Origin: Bradyrhizobiaceae bacterium
GTDB lineage: Bacteria; Pseudomonadota; Alphaproteobacteria; Rhizobiales; Xanthobacteraceae
Direction: 5' to 3'
Length of the DNA stretch: 7,348 bases
Assembly (NCBI GenBank): GCA_016793685.1
Contig: JAEULX010000068.1
Span: 1-7,348, forward strand
Shown: in pieces, positions 1 to 7,038 of the stretch
Numbering within the stretch: position 1 is the stretch's first letter
How the letters are laid out: the number at the start of each line of letters is the position of its first letter
Position numbers and translations under genes: made by a program
The notes under the pieces: generated by a model
The model's database searches: none
What the model was told of the DNA's origin: nothing
What the model saw: only the letters and a program-made list of their open reading frames with translations

Positions 1-1
1 C

Positions 2-787
2 GGCGGACCGGCTTATCCGCTCTCGACGCCGGGCGTACGGGTGAAGATCAATCCCAACGAGCACGTCTCCGTGCTCGCGGCGGTGTTCAATGGCGATCCG
101 GCCGGGCCTGGAACGCCGGGCGACGAGCAGCTCCGCAACAAATACGGCGTCAATTTCCGCCTCAAAGACTCGCCCTTTGTGATCGCCGAGGCGCAATTCA
201 GAAATAATCGCGAGAAGACGGACACCGGGCTTGCCACCGTATTGAAGTTCGGCGCCTGGGCGCATTTCGGGAGGTTCGACGACAACCGGTTCGCCGATGA
301 CGGGACTCTGCTGGCGGATCCCGACGGCTCGGGGCGGCCGTTGAAGCGGAAGACCGACAACGGCCTTTATGGCGTGTTCGAGCAGCAGCTCTATCGGCCC
401 CAGGGCGGAGACGCGAACAGCGGCATTACCGTGTTCGGGCTCGCCTCCGGCAGTCCGCAGGACCGCAATCTGATCAATTTCTGGTACCAGACCGGCATCG
501 TGTTCGCCGGCCTGATCCCTGGCCGGCCGGATGACAAATTCGGCGCGATCTACGAGTACGCCCGCTATTCGAACAGCGTGCGCGGCGCAGAAGCCGACGA
601 GATCGCATTAACCGGCGTGCCGCAGGTCATCCAGGATTACGAAGCGAATTTGGAGATCAATTACCTATTTCAGATCGTTCCCGGATGGACGCTGCAACCA
701 GTGCTTACCTATGTCTGGCACCCGGACGGCGGCGCATCGGCTGTCGACGCGCTGGTCATCGGCGCCCGGTCGATCTGGCATTATTAG
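2..787 (+). CDS. OprB-family carbohydrate-selective porin, C-terminal part (5' end outside window)
   Basis: This is the C-terminal 261 residues of an outer-membrane beta-barrel porin of the OprB family, which lets sugars and other small solutes diffuse into the periplasm. The frame is open from the left edge, so the start and signal peptide are missing; a GTG at position 41 is an internal valine codon, not a start. Family-like stretches include NEHVSVLAAVFNGDPAGPG near the beginning, GLYGVFEQQLYR in the middle, and FWYQTGIVFAGLIPGRPDD followed by a FGAIYEYARYS strand. Alternating polar and hydrophobic residues without hydrophobic helices fit a beta barrel. The chain ends in an aromatic residue (SIWHY), as expected for BAM-assembled barrels. 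The stop is TAG at 785-787. The next gene on this strand starts 193 bases later behind its own promoter-like sequence, so the porin is probably not part of the efflux unit. Family assignment is good; the actual solute is unknown. Confidence 0.82.
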   Translation, partial: GGPAYPLSTPGVRVKINPNEHVSVLAAVFNGDPAGPGTPGDEQLRNKYGVNFRLKDSPFVIAEAQFRNNREKTDTGLATVLKFGAWAHFGRFDDNRFADDGTLLADPDGSGRPLKRKTDNGLYGVFEQQLYRPQGGDANSGITVFGLASGSPQDRNLINFWYQTGIVFAGLIPGRPDDKFGAIYEYARYSNSVRGAEADEIALTGVPQVIQDYEANLEINYLFQIVPGWTLQPVLTYVWHPDGGASAVDALVIGARSIWHY

Positions 788-790
788 TGC

Positions 791-811
791 GCGAGCAATC
801 ACGACGCTCGC
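791..811 (+). terminator. Hairpin just after the porin stop; possible weak terminator
   Basis: GCGAGC at 791-796 and GCTCGC at 806-811 form a perfect 6-bp stem around a 9-base loop, beginning 3 bases after the porin stop codon. There is no run of T after it (the next bases are CCCTGACC), so it is not a classical intrinsic terminator. It could be a 3'-end stabilising hairpin or part of a Rho-dependent end. It supports, weakly, separation of the porin transcript from the efflux genes. Confidence 0.25.
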
Positions 812-910
812 CCCTGACCTTCTCGCCCTGGCGAACCCCTCGGGAGCCGTGCCACCGTCGGAGGTCCAACCTTGCTGCGGCGCACAACGCTTTGTTCAAC
901 GAGGGTTAAT

Positions 911-939
911 GTGCAATTCTTAGAATGGTTCTATATACT
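911..939 (+). promoter_or_regulatory. Possible promoter of the adaptor-permease unit
   Basis: The stretch around 907-939 is clearly AT-richer than its surroundings. TATACT at 934-939 matches the sigma-70 -10 consensus at 5 of 6 positions. The -35 element is poor: GTGCAA at 911-916 has the right 17-base spacing but a bad match. Poor -35 boxes are common at activated promoters. A perfect short inverted repeat, ATTCT-T-AGAAT (916-926), lies between the two elements, where a regulator could bind. A start site near 946 would leave a leader of about 35 bases before the GTG at 981, containing the strong ribosome binding site. Predicted by eye only. Confidence 0.3.
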
Positions 940-968
940 GCCGAAAAATGATTTTCCCGTGCTTTTCC

Positions 969-973
969 GGAGG
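969..973 (+). promoter_or_regulatory. Ribosome binding site that selects the GTG start at 981
   Basis: GGAGG at 969-973 is a full Shine-Dalgarno core, 7 bases before the GTG at 981-983. An in-frame ATG at 948 would add 11 residues but is preceded by CTGCCGAAAA, with no Shine-Dalgarno. It also lies almost at the transcription start predicted from the -10 box at 934-939. The GTG is therefore the better start for the adaptor. Confidence 0.7.
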
Positions 974-980
974 GAGCCGG

Positions 981-2237
981 GTGGAGGACAACAAGTCGGA
1001 ACGGCCCGCGCGACCGCTGAGCTGGCGGTCGCAAATCGTTTTGGTTGTGCTCATAACGGGCATTGTGGGTGGTTTCGCGGCGACGTGGAGCTCCGCGTAC
1101 CGCGCCAACAAGCCGTTGCCGCCGGAGGAAATGTCCGCTGAAGCCAAGCGGAAGACCCGAGTCTATCGACCCAAGGACTCGGAATGGGCGGCCCTTTCGG
1201 TCGTGCAGATCGCCAATCATTCGTTTAATTCCGAGTTCGTCACCGAGGGGAAGATACAGGTCAACGAGGACCGTTCGACTCCGATCTTTTCGCCCTACGC
1301 CGGACGGGTGACGCGGCTGTTCGCGAAAGCCGGCGATATCATTCAACCGGGCCAGCCTCTGTTCATTGTCGAGGCGACCGACATGGTGCAGGCGCAGAAC
1401 GATTTCATCGCCGCGATCACCGCGATGAACAAGGCGCGTTCGGCCCTCAATCTTGCGCAGATCACCGACAAGCGGAGCAGGGACCTGTACGCGGCGAAGG
1501 CCGTCCCCCTCAAGGAAATGCAGAATGCGCAAGCCGGGCTGGTCGCTGCGCAAAACGACATGCGGTCGGCGGAGACCGCACTGGAAGCCGCGCGCAACCG
1601 CCTGCGCATTCTCGGACGCGCCGACGCCGACATCGACACCTTCGAGAAGACCGGACGCATCAGTCCCGATACGCCGGTCCATTCCCCGATCGGCGGCACA
1701 ATCGTTCAGCGCAAGATCGGTCCCGGGCAGTATGTAAGCGCAGCGACGAGCGATCCGGTGTTTGTCGTCGGTGACCTCACGAATGTCTGGCTCACGGCGT
1801 TTGTGCGCGAGACCGACGCGGGGAAGGTGGCCGTCGGGGAAAGCGTGAGCTTCACCGTCCTTGCCTATCCTGATCGGGTCTTCAAGGGCACGATCGATTA
1901 CGTCGCCGCCGCCCTCGACCCGGCGAGCCGCCGTTTGATGGTGCGCGCGACGATCGATAATTCGGAAGGCCTGCTCAAGCCGGAGATGTTCGCCAGCGTC
2001 ACTATCACGGTCCGGCGCGACGTTGTCGCAGCGGCCGCGCCGCGCGCCGCGCTCATCTACGAGGGCAGTTCGGTGCGCGCCTGGGTGGCGCGGGACGACA
2101 AAACCATCGAGTTGCGCGGAATCAAGACCGGCATGGCCGACGGATCGCTGATCCAGATCGTCGACGGCGTCAGTCCCGGGGAGAGAATCGTGGTGCGGGG
2201 CAGCCTGTTTATTGACCGCGTCGCGACGGGCGGCTGA
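981..2237 (+). CDS. Efflux RND transporter periplasmic adaptor subunit (HlyD/CusB-CzcB-like membrane fusion protein)
   Basis: This 418-residue protein is the periplasmic adaptor that links an RND permease to a TolC channel. Numbering from the GTG start: a short basic N-terminus, one hydrophobic anchor at about 18-36 (no lipobox cysteine), then a linker. The first lipoyl half-motif lies at about 101-131 (SPYAGRVTRLFAKAGDIIQPGQPL). A long helical hairpin rich in Ala, Gln and Arg follows at about 132-212, and the second lipoyl half at about 234-265 (SPIGGTIVQRKIGPGQYV). A beta-barrel domain spans about 268-343 and a membrane-proximal domain about 350-412. This is the standard order for HlyD-type adaptors of metal RND pumps. 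No His-rich or Met-rich metal-binding N-terminus is visible. It starts with GTG behind a strong GGAGG; an ATG at 948 is the alternative start. It lies 37 bases before the permease gene on the same strand, so the two are very likely one operon. Confidence 0.92.
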   Translation: MEDNKSERPARPLSWRSQIVLVVLITGIVGGFAATWSSAYRANKPLPPEEMSAEAKRKTRVYRPKDSEWAALSVVQIANHSFNSEFVTEGKIQVNEDRSTPIFSPYAGRVTRLFAKAGDIIQPGQPLFIVEATDMVQAQNDFIAAITAMNKARSALNLAQITDKRSRDLYAAKAVPLKEMQNAQAGLVAAQNDMRSAETALEAARNRLRILGRADADIDTFEKTGRISPDTPVHSPIGGTIVQRKIGPGQYVSAATSDPVFVVGDLTNVWLTAFVRETDAGKVAVGESVSFTVLAYPDRVFKGTIDYVAAALDPASRRLMVRATIDNSEGLLKPEMFASVTITVRRDVVAAAAPRAALIYEGSSVRAWVARDDKTIELRGIKTGMADGSLIQIVDGVSPGERIVVRGSLFIDRVATGG

Positions 2238-2274
2238 CAGGGCTCGGCAGCGGAGATCGCGACGAAGAACGCCG

Positions 2275-5200
2275 ATGAACGCCCTGATCGCAAATGCGCT
2301 CAAGCACCGGATGCTGATGGTCGGCCTGTTCGTGCTGGTCATCATCGGCGGTCTGATCGCGTTCCGCCAGCTGAACATCGAAGCCTATCCCGACCCGACG
2401 CCGCCGATGGTGACAATCATCACGCAAAGCCAGGGGCTGTCGGCAGAGGAGATCGAGCGCTACATCACCATTCCGATCGAAAAGCAGGTCGCCGGCATCA
2501 AGTACCTGCGCAACATCCGCACGATCTCGCTGTACGGCCTGTCCAACGTCAATCTGCAATTCACCTTCGACTACACCTACGATGAAGCGCTGCAGCAGGT
2601 GCTCAATCGCCTGGGCGCGATGCCGCCGCTCTTGAACAACGCCCAGCCGCAGATATCGCCGACGAGCCCGATCGGCGAAATCTACCGCTACAAACTCGCC
2701 GGACCGCCGAATTACAGCGTGCTCGACCTCAAGACGCTGCAGGAGTGGGTGCTGGAGCGGCGCTTCCGCATGGTTCCCGGCGTGATCGACGTGGTCGGCT
2801 GGGGCGGCAAGATAAAAACCTTCGAGCTCGAGGTCGACATCAACAAGCTGCTCGCCTTCGGGATGACGCTCCCGCAGCTTCTGCAGACGCTCAACAACAG
2901 CAACATCAATGTCGGCGGCAACACCGTCAATATCGGGCCGCAGGCGGCGGTCGTGCGCGGGGTCGGGTTGATCCGCTCGATCGATGACCTCAACAACACG
3001 ATGCTGACCCAGAGCGGCGGCAATCCCGTGCTGGTGCGTGACGTCGCCACCGTCAAGGTCGGACATCAGCCCCGGCTCGGCATCGCGGGCAAGGATGACG
3101 AAGACGACATCGTGCAGGGCATCGTGCTGATGCGCCGCGGCGAGCAGAGCATGCCGACGATCGTGCGCGTGCAGGAGGAGGTGGAGCGCATCAACGACTC
3201 GGGCATCCTGCCGCCCGGCGTCCGCATCGAGCGCATTTACGACCGCAAGGATTTGATCGACATAACCACCCGCACGGTTCTGCACAACATGCTGTTCGGG
3301 ATCGCGCTGATCGTGCTGCTGCAATGGGTGTTTCTCGGCAATTTGCGCAGCGCGGTCATCGTCGGCGCGACGATTCCCTTTGCGCTGCTGTTCGCCGTCG
3401 GAATCCTGGTGCTGCGCGGGGAGTCCGCCAATCTCCTGTCGGTCGGTGCGATCGACTTCGGCCTGATCGTCGATTCGACGGTGATCATGGTCGAAGCCAT
3501 TTTTCGCGGCCTTGGCCAGCCGTTCGAGCGGCGCCGTTCGACCCCGCTCGACAAGCATGGCGTGGGTCTGACCGGCAAGCTTCTCGAAATCTACCATTCG
3601 GCCAGCAGCGTCGGCCGCTCGATCTTCTTCTCCGCCGGAATCATCATTGCGGCGTTCATCCCGCTGTTCACGCTCCGCGGCGTCGAGGGCTATATCTTCG
3701 GCCCGATGGCGAAGACCTATGCCTATGCGCTCGCCGGCGGCCTGATCGCGACCTTCACCGTGACGCCGGCGCTCAGCGCCTATCTGCTCCCGGACAAGGT
3801 GACGGAAACAGAGACCCGGATCGTGCGGTCGCTGACCGCCATCTATATTCCGGTGCTTCGCTTCGGGCTCGCCAACCGCATGGTCGTCCTTGGCGTGGTG
3901 ACCGGCCTGCTGCTGCTCGTCATGTATGCCGGGCAGATGCTCGGCCTCGAGTTCCTGCCCAAGCTCGAAGAAGGCAATCTGTGGATCCGCGCCACGCTGC
4001 CCTCCACCATCTCCCTCGATGAGGGGAACAGCTACGTCAACCGCATGCGGGCCTTGATCGGCAGCTTTCCCGAGGTCGAGACGGTCGTATCGCAGCATGG
4101 CAGGCCCGATGACGGGACCGATCCCGCGGGCTTTTTCAATGCGGAGTTCTTCGCGCCCTTGAAGCCGGCGAACCGCTGGCCCAAGGGCATCGACAAGCCC
4201 GAACTGACGGAGCAGATCCTCAAGCGGCTCACCGAGGAGTTTCCCGGCGTCGCGTTCAACTTCTCCCAATACCTGCAGGACAATGTCGCGGAAGCAGTCT
4301 CGGGCGTCAAAGGCGAGAACTCGATCAAGCTGTTCGGCGACGATCTGGGCACCTTGACCAACACCGCGAACGCGATCCGCGGACAGTTGGAAAAGGTCCC
4401 TGGCGTCGCCGACCTCGCGGTGTTCATTTCGCTCGGCCAGCCGACCATCCAGATCGACGTCGATCGTGCGCGCGCCGCGCGCTACGGCCTGACGCCCGGA
4501 GACATCAACGCGACGATCCGCGCGGCGATCGGCGGCGAGGCGGCCGGCAATCTCTACGAGCCCGGCGGCGACCGGTTCTTCCCGATCATCGTGCGGCTGG
4601 CGCCTCAGTATCGCCAGAGCCCGGAAGCGATCCAGAACCTGCGCATCGGCGTGCAGGGACCGAGCGGGATGACCCAGATCCCGCTCAGCGATGTCGCCAC
4701 GGTGCAGTTGGTGTCAGGCGCAGCCTATATCTATCGGGAAAACCAGCAGCGCTATCTGCCGATCAAATTCAGCGTGCGCGATCGCGACCTCGGCAGCGCG
4801 ATCGCGGAGGCGCAGGAGCGCGTTGCCGGCGGTGTCCGTCTGCCTCCCGGCTCCCGCCTCGACTGGGTAGGCGAGTTCGGCAATCTCAGGGATGCAATCG
4901 CACGGCTGCAAATCGTCGTTCCGATCAGCCTTGCGATGATCGCGCTTCTGCTCTTCCTCAATTTCGGCTCCGGGGTCGACACCCTGCTGGCGATGAGCGT
5001 CATTCCGATGGCGGTGATCGGTGGCGTGTTCGCGCTCGTCCTGACCGGCACGCCCTTCAGCGTGTCGGCGGCGATCGGCTTCGTCGCCCTGTTCGGCATC
5101 TCGGTGATGAACGGCATTCTCCTGCTCAGCCAGTACAACCGCCTGATCGAAGCGGGATTCGAACGGTGGGCGGCGCTGGTGCGAACCGGCGAGCGTCAGA

Positions 5201-5430
5201 TGCGCCCGGTGCTGATGACCTGCATCATCGCCGGCGTTGGGCTGCTTCCCGCCGCGCTTTCGACCGGCATCGGCTCACAGGTGCAAAAGCCGCTCGCGGT
5301 TGTCGTCGTCGGCGGGATGGCGCTTGCCCCGATCGTCATTCTCATCACCTTGCCGGTGCTGATCTCGATCTTCTCGCGCCATGGCCGCATGGCGGTGCGG
5401 CGCGAGCACGTGCGCGAACCGGCCAAGTGA
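2275..5430 (+). CDS. CusA/CzcA-family heavy-metal efflux RND permease
   Basis: This 1051-residue inner-membrane proton antiporter drives substrate out through the tripartite pump; the length is typical for HME-RND proteins. Twelve membrane segments are readable: TM1 about 12-30, TM2-TM4 about 337-408, TM5 448-466, TM6 478-501, TM7 536-552, TM8 880-897, TM9 901-922, TM10 930-952, TM11 978-996, TM12 1008-1032. Two large periplasmic loops follow TM1 and TM7. TM4 holds D394, D400 and E407, the DFG-x3-D-x6-E arrangement of divalent-cation members. Other family marks are NIEAYPDPTPPMV after TM1, RGVEGYIFGPMA after TM5, LEFLPKLEEGNLW after TM7, RPVLMT before TM11 and QVQKPLA before TM12. Residue E673 lies where, from memory of the family, CzcA has Glu and CusA has Met, which favours divalent metals. 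The ATG at 2275 starts close to TM1, with a weak GAAG at 2264-2267; a TTG at 2212 overlaps the adaptor and is unlikely. Substrate is inferred. Confidence 0.93.
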   Translation: MNALIANALKHRMLMVGLFVLVIIGGLIAFRQLNIEAYPDPTPPMVTIITQSQGLSAEEIERYITIPIEKQVAGIKYLRNIRTISLYGLSNVNLQFTFDYTYDEALQQVLNRLGAMPPLLNNAQPQISPTSPIGEIYRYKLAGPPNYSVLDLKTLQEWVLERRFRMVPGVIDVVGWGGKIKTFELEVDINKLLAFGMTLPQLLQTLNNSNINVGGNTVNIGPQAAVVRGVGLIRSIDDLNNTMLTQSGGNPVLVRDVATVKVGHQPRLGIAGKDDEDDIVQGIVLMRRGEQSMPTIVRVQEEVERINDSGILPPGVRIERIYDRKDLIDITTRTVLHNMLFGIALIVLLQWVFLGNLRSAVIVGATIPFALLFAVGILVLRGESANLLSVGAIDFGLIVDSTVIMVEAIFRGLGQPFERRRSTPLDKHGVGLTGKLLEIYHSASSVGRSIFFSAGIIIAAFIPLFTLRGVEGYIFGPMAKTYAYALAGGLIATFTVTPALSAYLLPDKVTETETRIVRSLTAIYIPVLRFGLANRMVVLGVVTGLLLLVMYAGQMLGLEFLPKLEEGNLWIRATLPSTISLDEGNSYVNRMRALIGSFPEVETVVSQHGRPDDGTDPAGFFNAEFFAPLKPANRWPKGIDKPELTEQILKRLTEEFPGVAFNFSQYLQDNVAEAVSGVKGENSIKLFGDDLGTLTNTANAIRGQLEKVPGVADLAVFISLGQPTIQIDVDRARAARYGLTPGDINATIRAAIGGEAAGNLYEPGGDRFFPIIVRLAPQYRQSPEAIQNLRIGVQGPSGMTQIPLSDVATVQLVSGAAYIYRENQQRYLPIKFSVRDRDLGSAIAEAQERVAGGVRLPPGSRLDWVGEFGNLRDAIARLQIVVPISLAMIALLLFLNFGSGVDTLLAMSVIPMAVIGGVFALVLTGTPFSVSAAIGFVALFGISVMNGILLLSQYNRLIEAGFERWAALVRTGERQMRPVLMTCIIAGVGLLPAALSTGIGSQVQKPLAVVVVGGMALAPIVILITLPVLISIFSRHGRMAVRREHVREPAK

Positions 5431-5449
5431 CTCGGTCGCGCTACTGGCC
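5421..5449. other. Convergent gene junction with a weak inverted repeat
   Basis: The permease stop (TGA, 5428-5430) and the TolC stop (TAG read on the minus strand, 5441-5443) face each other across 10 bases. GGCCA at 5421-5425 and TGGCC at 5445-5449 could pair across a 19-base loop spanning both stops. The stem is short, the loop is long and no T-run follows on either side, so a bidirectional terminator is possible but poorly supported. Transcripts from the two sides probably overlap at their 3' ends. Confidence 0.2.
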
Positions 5450-6901
5450 TGCCGGCGTGCGCAATCCATGCCAGACGTCGCGGACCTGATGGTAGTGGGT
5501 CTGCGGCTCGTAGTTCGGCACGGAAAGCAGCAGGTTGCGATGATCGAGCCGCCCGATGGCGGAGAGGAGCGTGTAGGACGCCACCACCCGGTCGCGCTGC
5601 GCTCCGATCAGGCGCGCTCGCGCGGAAGTCAGGTCCTGCTGCGAGTTGAGGACATCGAGCGTCGTGCGCTGTCCGGCCTGCGCCTCGCGGCGAACGCCTT
5701 CGAGCGCAATCGTGCCCGCGCGAACCTCCGATTCGGACGCCGCCATTGCAATCTTTGCGCCTTCATGCGTCGCCCAGGCGGCGAACACCGCAGCGCTGGT
5801 CTGCCGCCGCACGCGATCGAGAATGAGCCGCGTCTGCGACAGCGCTTCCTTCGCCTGACGCACTTGCGCCGAGGCAAGGCCGCCGTCGTAGATCGGAATG
5901 TTGAGGTTGCCGATCACCCCGGCCTGGTTGCTCTTCGCGACGCTGAGCTGCGTGTCGGTGTTTTGGGTATTCAAAAGGTAGGCTTGCGCCGTGATGGTGG
6001 GATAGAGCGCGCCCTCGGCGACGCGGATCGCATACTGGGCGACGTCGATGTCGTAGGTGGCGCCGCGCACGGCCGGGTTTTCCCGCCGCGCCACCGCCAG
6101 GGCCTGGTCGGGTGCGCCCGGGAGCAGCCGGTCGATCGGCGGCGGCGGAACGAGATGTCCGGGGGGCGCCCCGATGACTTGCTCGTAGGTGGCCCGAGCG
6201 ATGGCGAGGTTTACTTCCGCAGCGTTGAGATCGGCCGAGCCGCGGGCGAGGCGCGCCTCCGCTTGTGCGACGTCGGTCGGGGTCACGTCGCCCGCGTCGA
6301 GCCGCTTGCGCGTGCTTTCGAGGGTTTCGCGGAGGAACGTCACGTTGACCCGTTGCGCTTCGACCAGCGCCTGGCTTGCCACCACGTTCTCGAACGCGGT
6401 GACCGCGTCGAGAAGGATTGCCTGTTCGACTCCGCGCAGCGCCTCGCGTCCCGACTGCACCTGCGACTCCGCCTGCCGCACCTGGTTTCCGGTCCGAAAG
6501 CCGTTGAAAATAATTTGATTGAGCGCGATTTGCGCCGTGTATCCGCGCATCGTTGCCGACGCGGTAGAGCCGTCGACGAAAAGGTCGCGCACCGCGATCA
6601 GGCTTGGGCTGAATCCGGCGGCGAGTTGCGGACGGTAGCCGGACAGCGCGATCGACACGTTCTCGTCGGTGCCGCGCTGGCGCGCGCGCTCGGCGTTCAG
6701 CACCGGATTGCTTTGATAGGCGTGGACGAGCGCGGCTTCGAGTGTTTGGGCGGCTGCCGGCGCGGCCGGTATGATCGCAATCGAAACGAGGAGCGCTGCG
6801 ATAAGCGACTTACGATGCTCCGCATGTCCGCGGGTTTTGATCCGCGGGCCACAGGACAACACCCCGCGCGCGAGGTTTCCTGAGAAATCTGTGCACGCCA
6901 T
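5441..6901 (-). CDS. TolC-family outer membrane efflux channel
   Basis: This protein of up to 486 residues is the outer-membrane channel-tunnel that would complete the pump with the adaptor and permease. Numbering from the ATG at 6901: a hydrophobic signal segment at about 32-50 ends in PAAPAAA, with cleavage likely before Q52. Two homologous OEP repeats follow. The first has the strand-to-helix turn IFNGFRTGNQVRQAE (131-145) and RLDAGDVTPTDVAQAEARL (200-218). The second has IPIYDGGLASAQVRQAKE (335-352) and AQAGQRTTLDVLNSQQDL (407-424). This duplication is the TolC hallmark. The C-terminus NYEPQTHYHQVRDVWHGLR resembles alphaproteobacterial TolC proteins. The start is uncertain: neither the ATG at 6901 nor the in-frame GTG at 6862-6860 has a convincing ribosome binding site, and the 30 residues before the signal peptide look non-coding. 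An ATG at 6825-6823 sits better but is one frame off. The gene converges on the permease gene and has its own promoter, so it may also serve other pumps. Confidence 0.92.
   Translation of the reverse strand: MACTDFSGNLARGVLSCGPRIKTRGHAEHRKSLIAALLVSIAIIPAAPAAAQTLEAALVHAYQSNPVLNAERARQRGTDENVSIALSGYRPQLAAGFSPSLIAVRDLFVDGSTASATMRGYTAQIALNQIIFNGFRTGNQVRQAESQVQSGREALRGVEQAILLDAVTAFENVVASQALVEAQRVNVTFLRETLESTRKRLDAGDVTPTDVAQAEARLARGSADLNAAEVNLAIARATYEQVIGAPPGHLVPPPPIDRLLPGAPDQALAVARRENPAVRGATYDIDVAQYAIRVAEGALYPTITAQAYLLNTQNTDTQLSVAKSNQAGVIGNLNIPIYDGGLASAQVRQAKEALSQTRLILDRVRRQTSAAVFAAWATHEGAKIAMAASESEVRAGTIALEGVRREAQAGQRTTLDVLNSQQDLTSARARLIGAQRDRVVASYTLLSAIGRLDHRNLLLSVPNYEPQTHYHQVRDVWHGLRTPAGQ
6827..6848. 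repeat. Short direct repeat TCCGCGGG, able to form a CCGCGG hairpin
   Basis: TCCGCGGG occurs at 6827-6834 and again at 6841-6848, separated by TTTTGA. Because CCGCGG is its own reverse complement, the copies can also pair as a 6-bp stem (6828-6833 with 6842-6847) around an 8-base loop. On the TolC mRNA this hairpin lies just upstream of the signal-peptide codons, inside the longest version of the reading frame. It could affect translation initiation or, if the gene starts downstream, belong to the leader. Confidence 0.5.
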
Positions 6902-6924
6902 TCGATACGGTCAGCCGTTCATCG

Positions 6925-6956
6925 GCGGAGAGCGACGGCCCACAAACTGCGGAGAG
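6925..6956. repeat. Direct repeat GCGGAGAG in the TolC leader
   Basis: The 8-mer GCGGAGAG occurs at 6925-6932 and 6949-6956, 24 bases apart start to start. Both copies lie between the predicted TolC -10 box (6967-6972) and the TolC reading frame. Spacing near two helical turns is compatible with a pair of operator half-sites, but no regulator is known and chance is possible. Confidence 0.3.
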
Positions 6957-6966
6957 TCACAGGTCT

Positions 6967-6995
6967 TTAATAATTCTAAACTGAGGTATAGCCAA
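6967..6995 (-). promoter_or_regulatory. Predicted sigma-70-type promoter for the TolC gene
   Basis: Read on the minus strand, TTGGCT (6995-6990) and TATTAA (6972-6967) match the -35 and -10 consensus at 4 of 6 positions each and are separated by exactly 17 bases. They sit in a short AT-rich island (about 6964-6992) within GC-rich DNA. Transcription would begin near 6960, giving a leader of about 60 bases before the ATG at 6901. Predicted by eye; position and orientation fit the TolC gene. Confidence 0.4.
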
Positions 6996-7018
6996 GGCGC
7001 GGACCCGGATCGTACCGT

Positions 7019-7038
7019 GCGCCGCTGCGGCGCGGCGC
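7019..7038. repeat. GC-rich inverted repeat upstream of the TolC promoter
   Basis: GCGCCGC at 7019-7025 pairs perfectly with GCGGCGC at 7032-7038 around a 6-base loop. The stem is very GC-rich and lies about 24 bases upstream of the predicted TolC -35 box. On the plus strand only TT follows, so it is not a clear intrinsic terminator. It might end a transcript entering from either side or be an operator; simple GC skew of the region could also produce it. Confidence 0.3.

Noticed and set aside
948..980. ATG at 948 as the adaptor start
   Set aside because: It lacks a ribosome binding site and nearly coincides with the predicted transcription start, whereas the GTG at 981 has GGAGG at ideal spacing.
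906..2378. A 490-codon minus-strand open frame opposite the adaptor gene
   Set aside because: It lies entirely antisense to a clearly recognised adaptor and its ends. Its translation is rich in Arg, His, Asp and Gly with no family resemblance, the usual artefact of high-GC codon bias.
3496..3616. Apparent inserted loop between TM4 and TM5 of the permease (residues about 408-447)
   Set aside because: AcrB-type permeases have a shorter loop here, but a loop of about 40 residues followed by the RSIFFS stretch and GVEG fits CzcA-type proteins as I recall them, so it is not an insertion peculiar to this protein.
2209..4269. A 686-codon minus-strand open frame opposite the permease gene
   Set aside because: Although long, it is antisense to conserved permease codons and reads as low-complexity Asp/His/Arg/Gln-rich sequence with no domains. 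High third-position GC removes stop codons from this frame.
5421..5449. Bidirectional intrinsic terminator between permease and TolC genes
   Set aside because: Only a 5-bp stem with a 19-base loop and no T-run on either strand, so it is listed only as a weak inverted repeat.
5381..6883. A 500-codon plus-strand open frame opposite the TolC gene
   Set aside because: It is antisense to a well-supported TolC gene, overlaps the permease 3' end, and its Arg-rich translation shows no recognisable domain.
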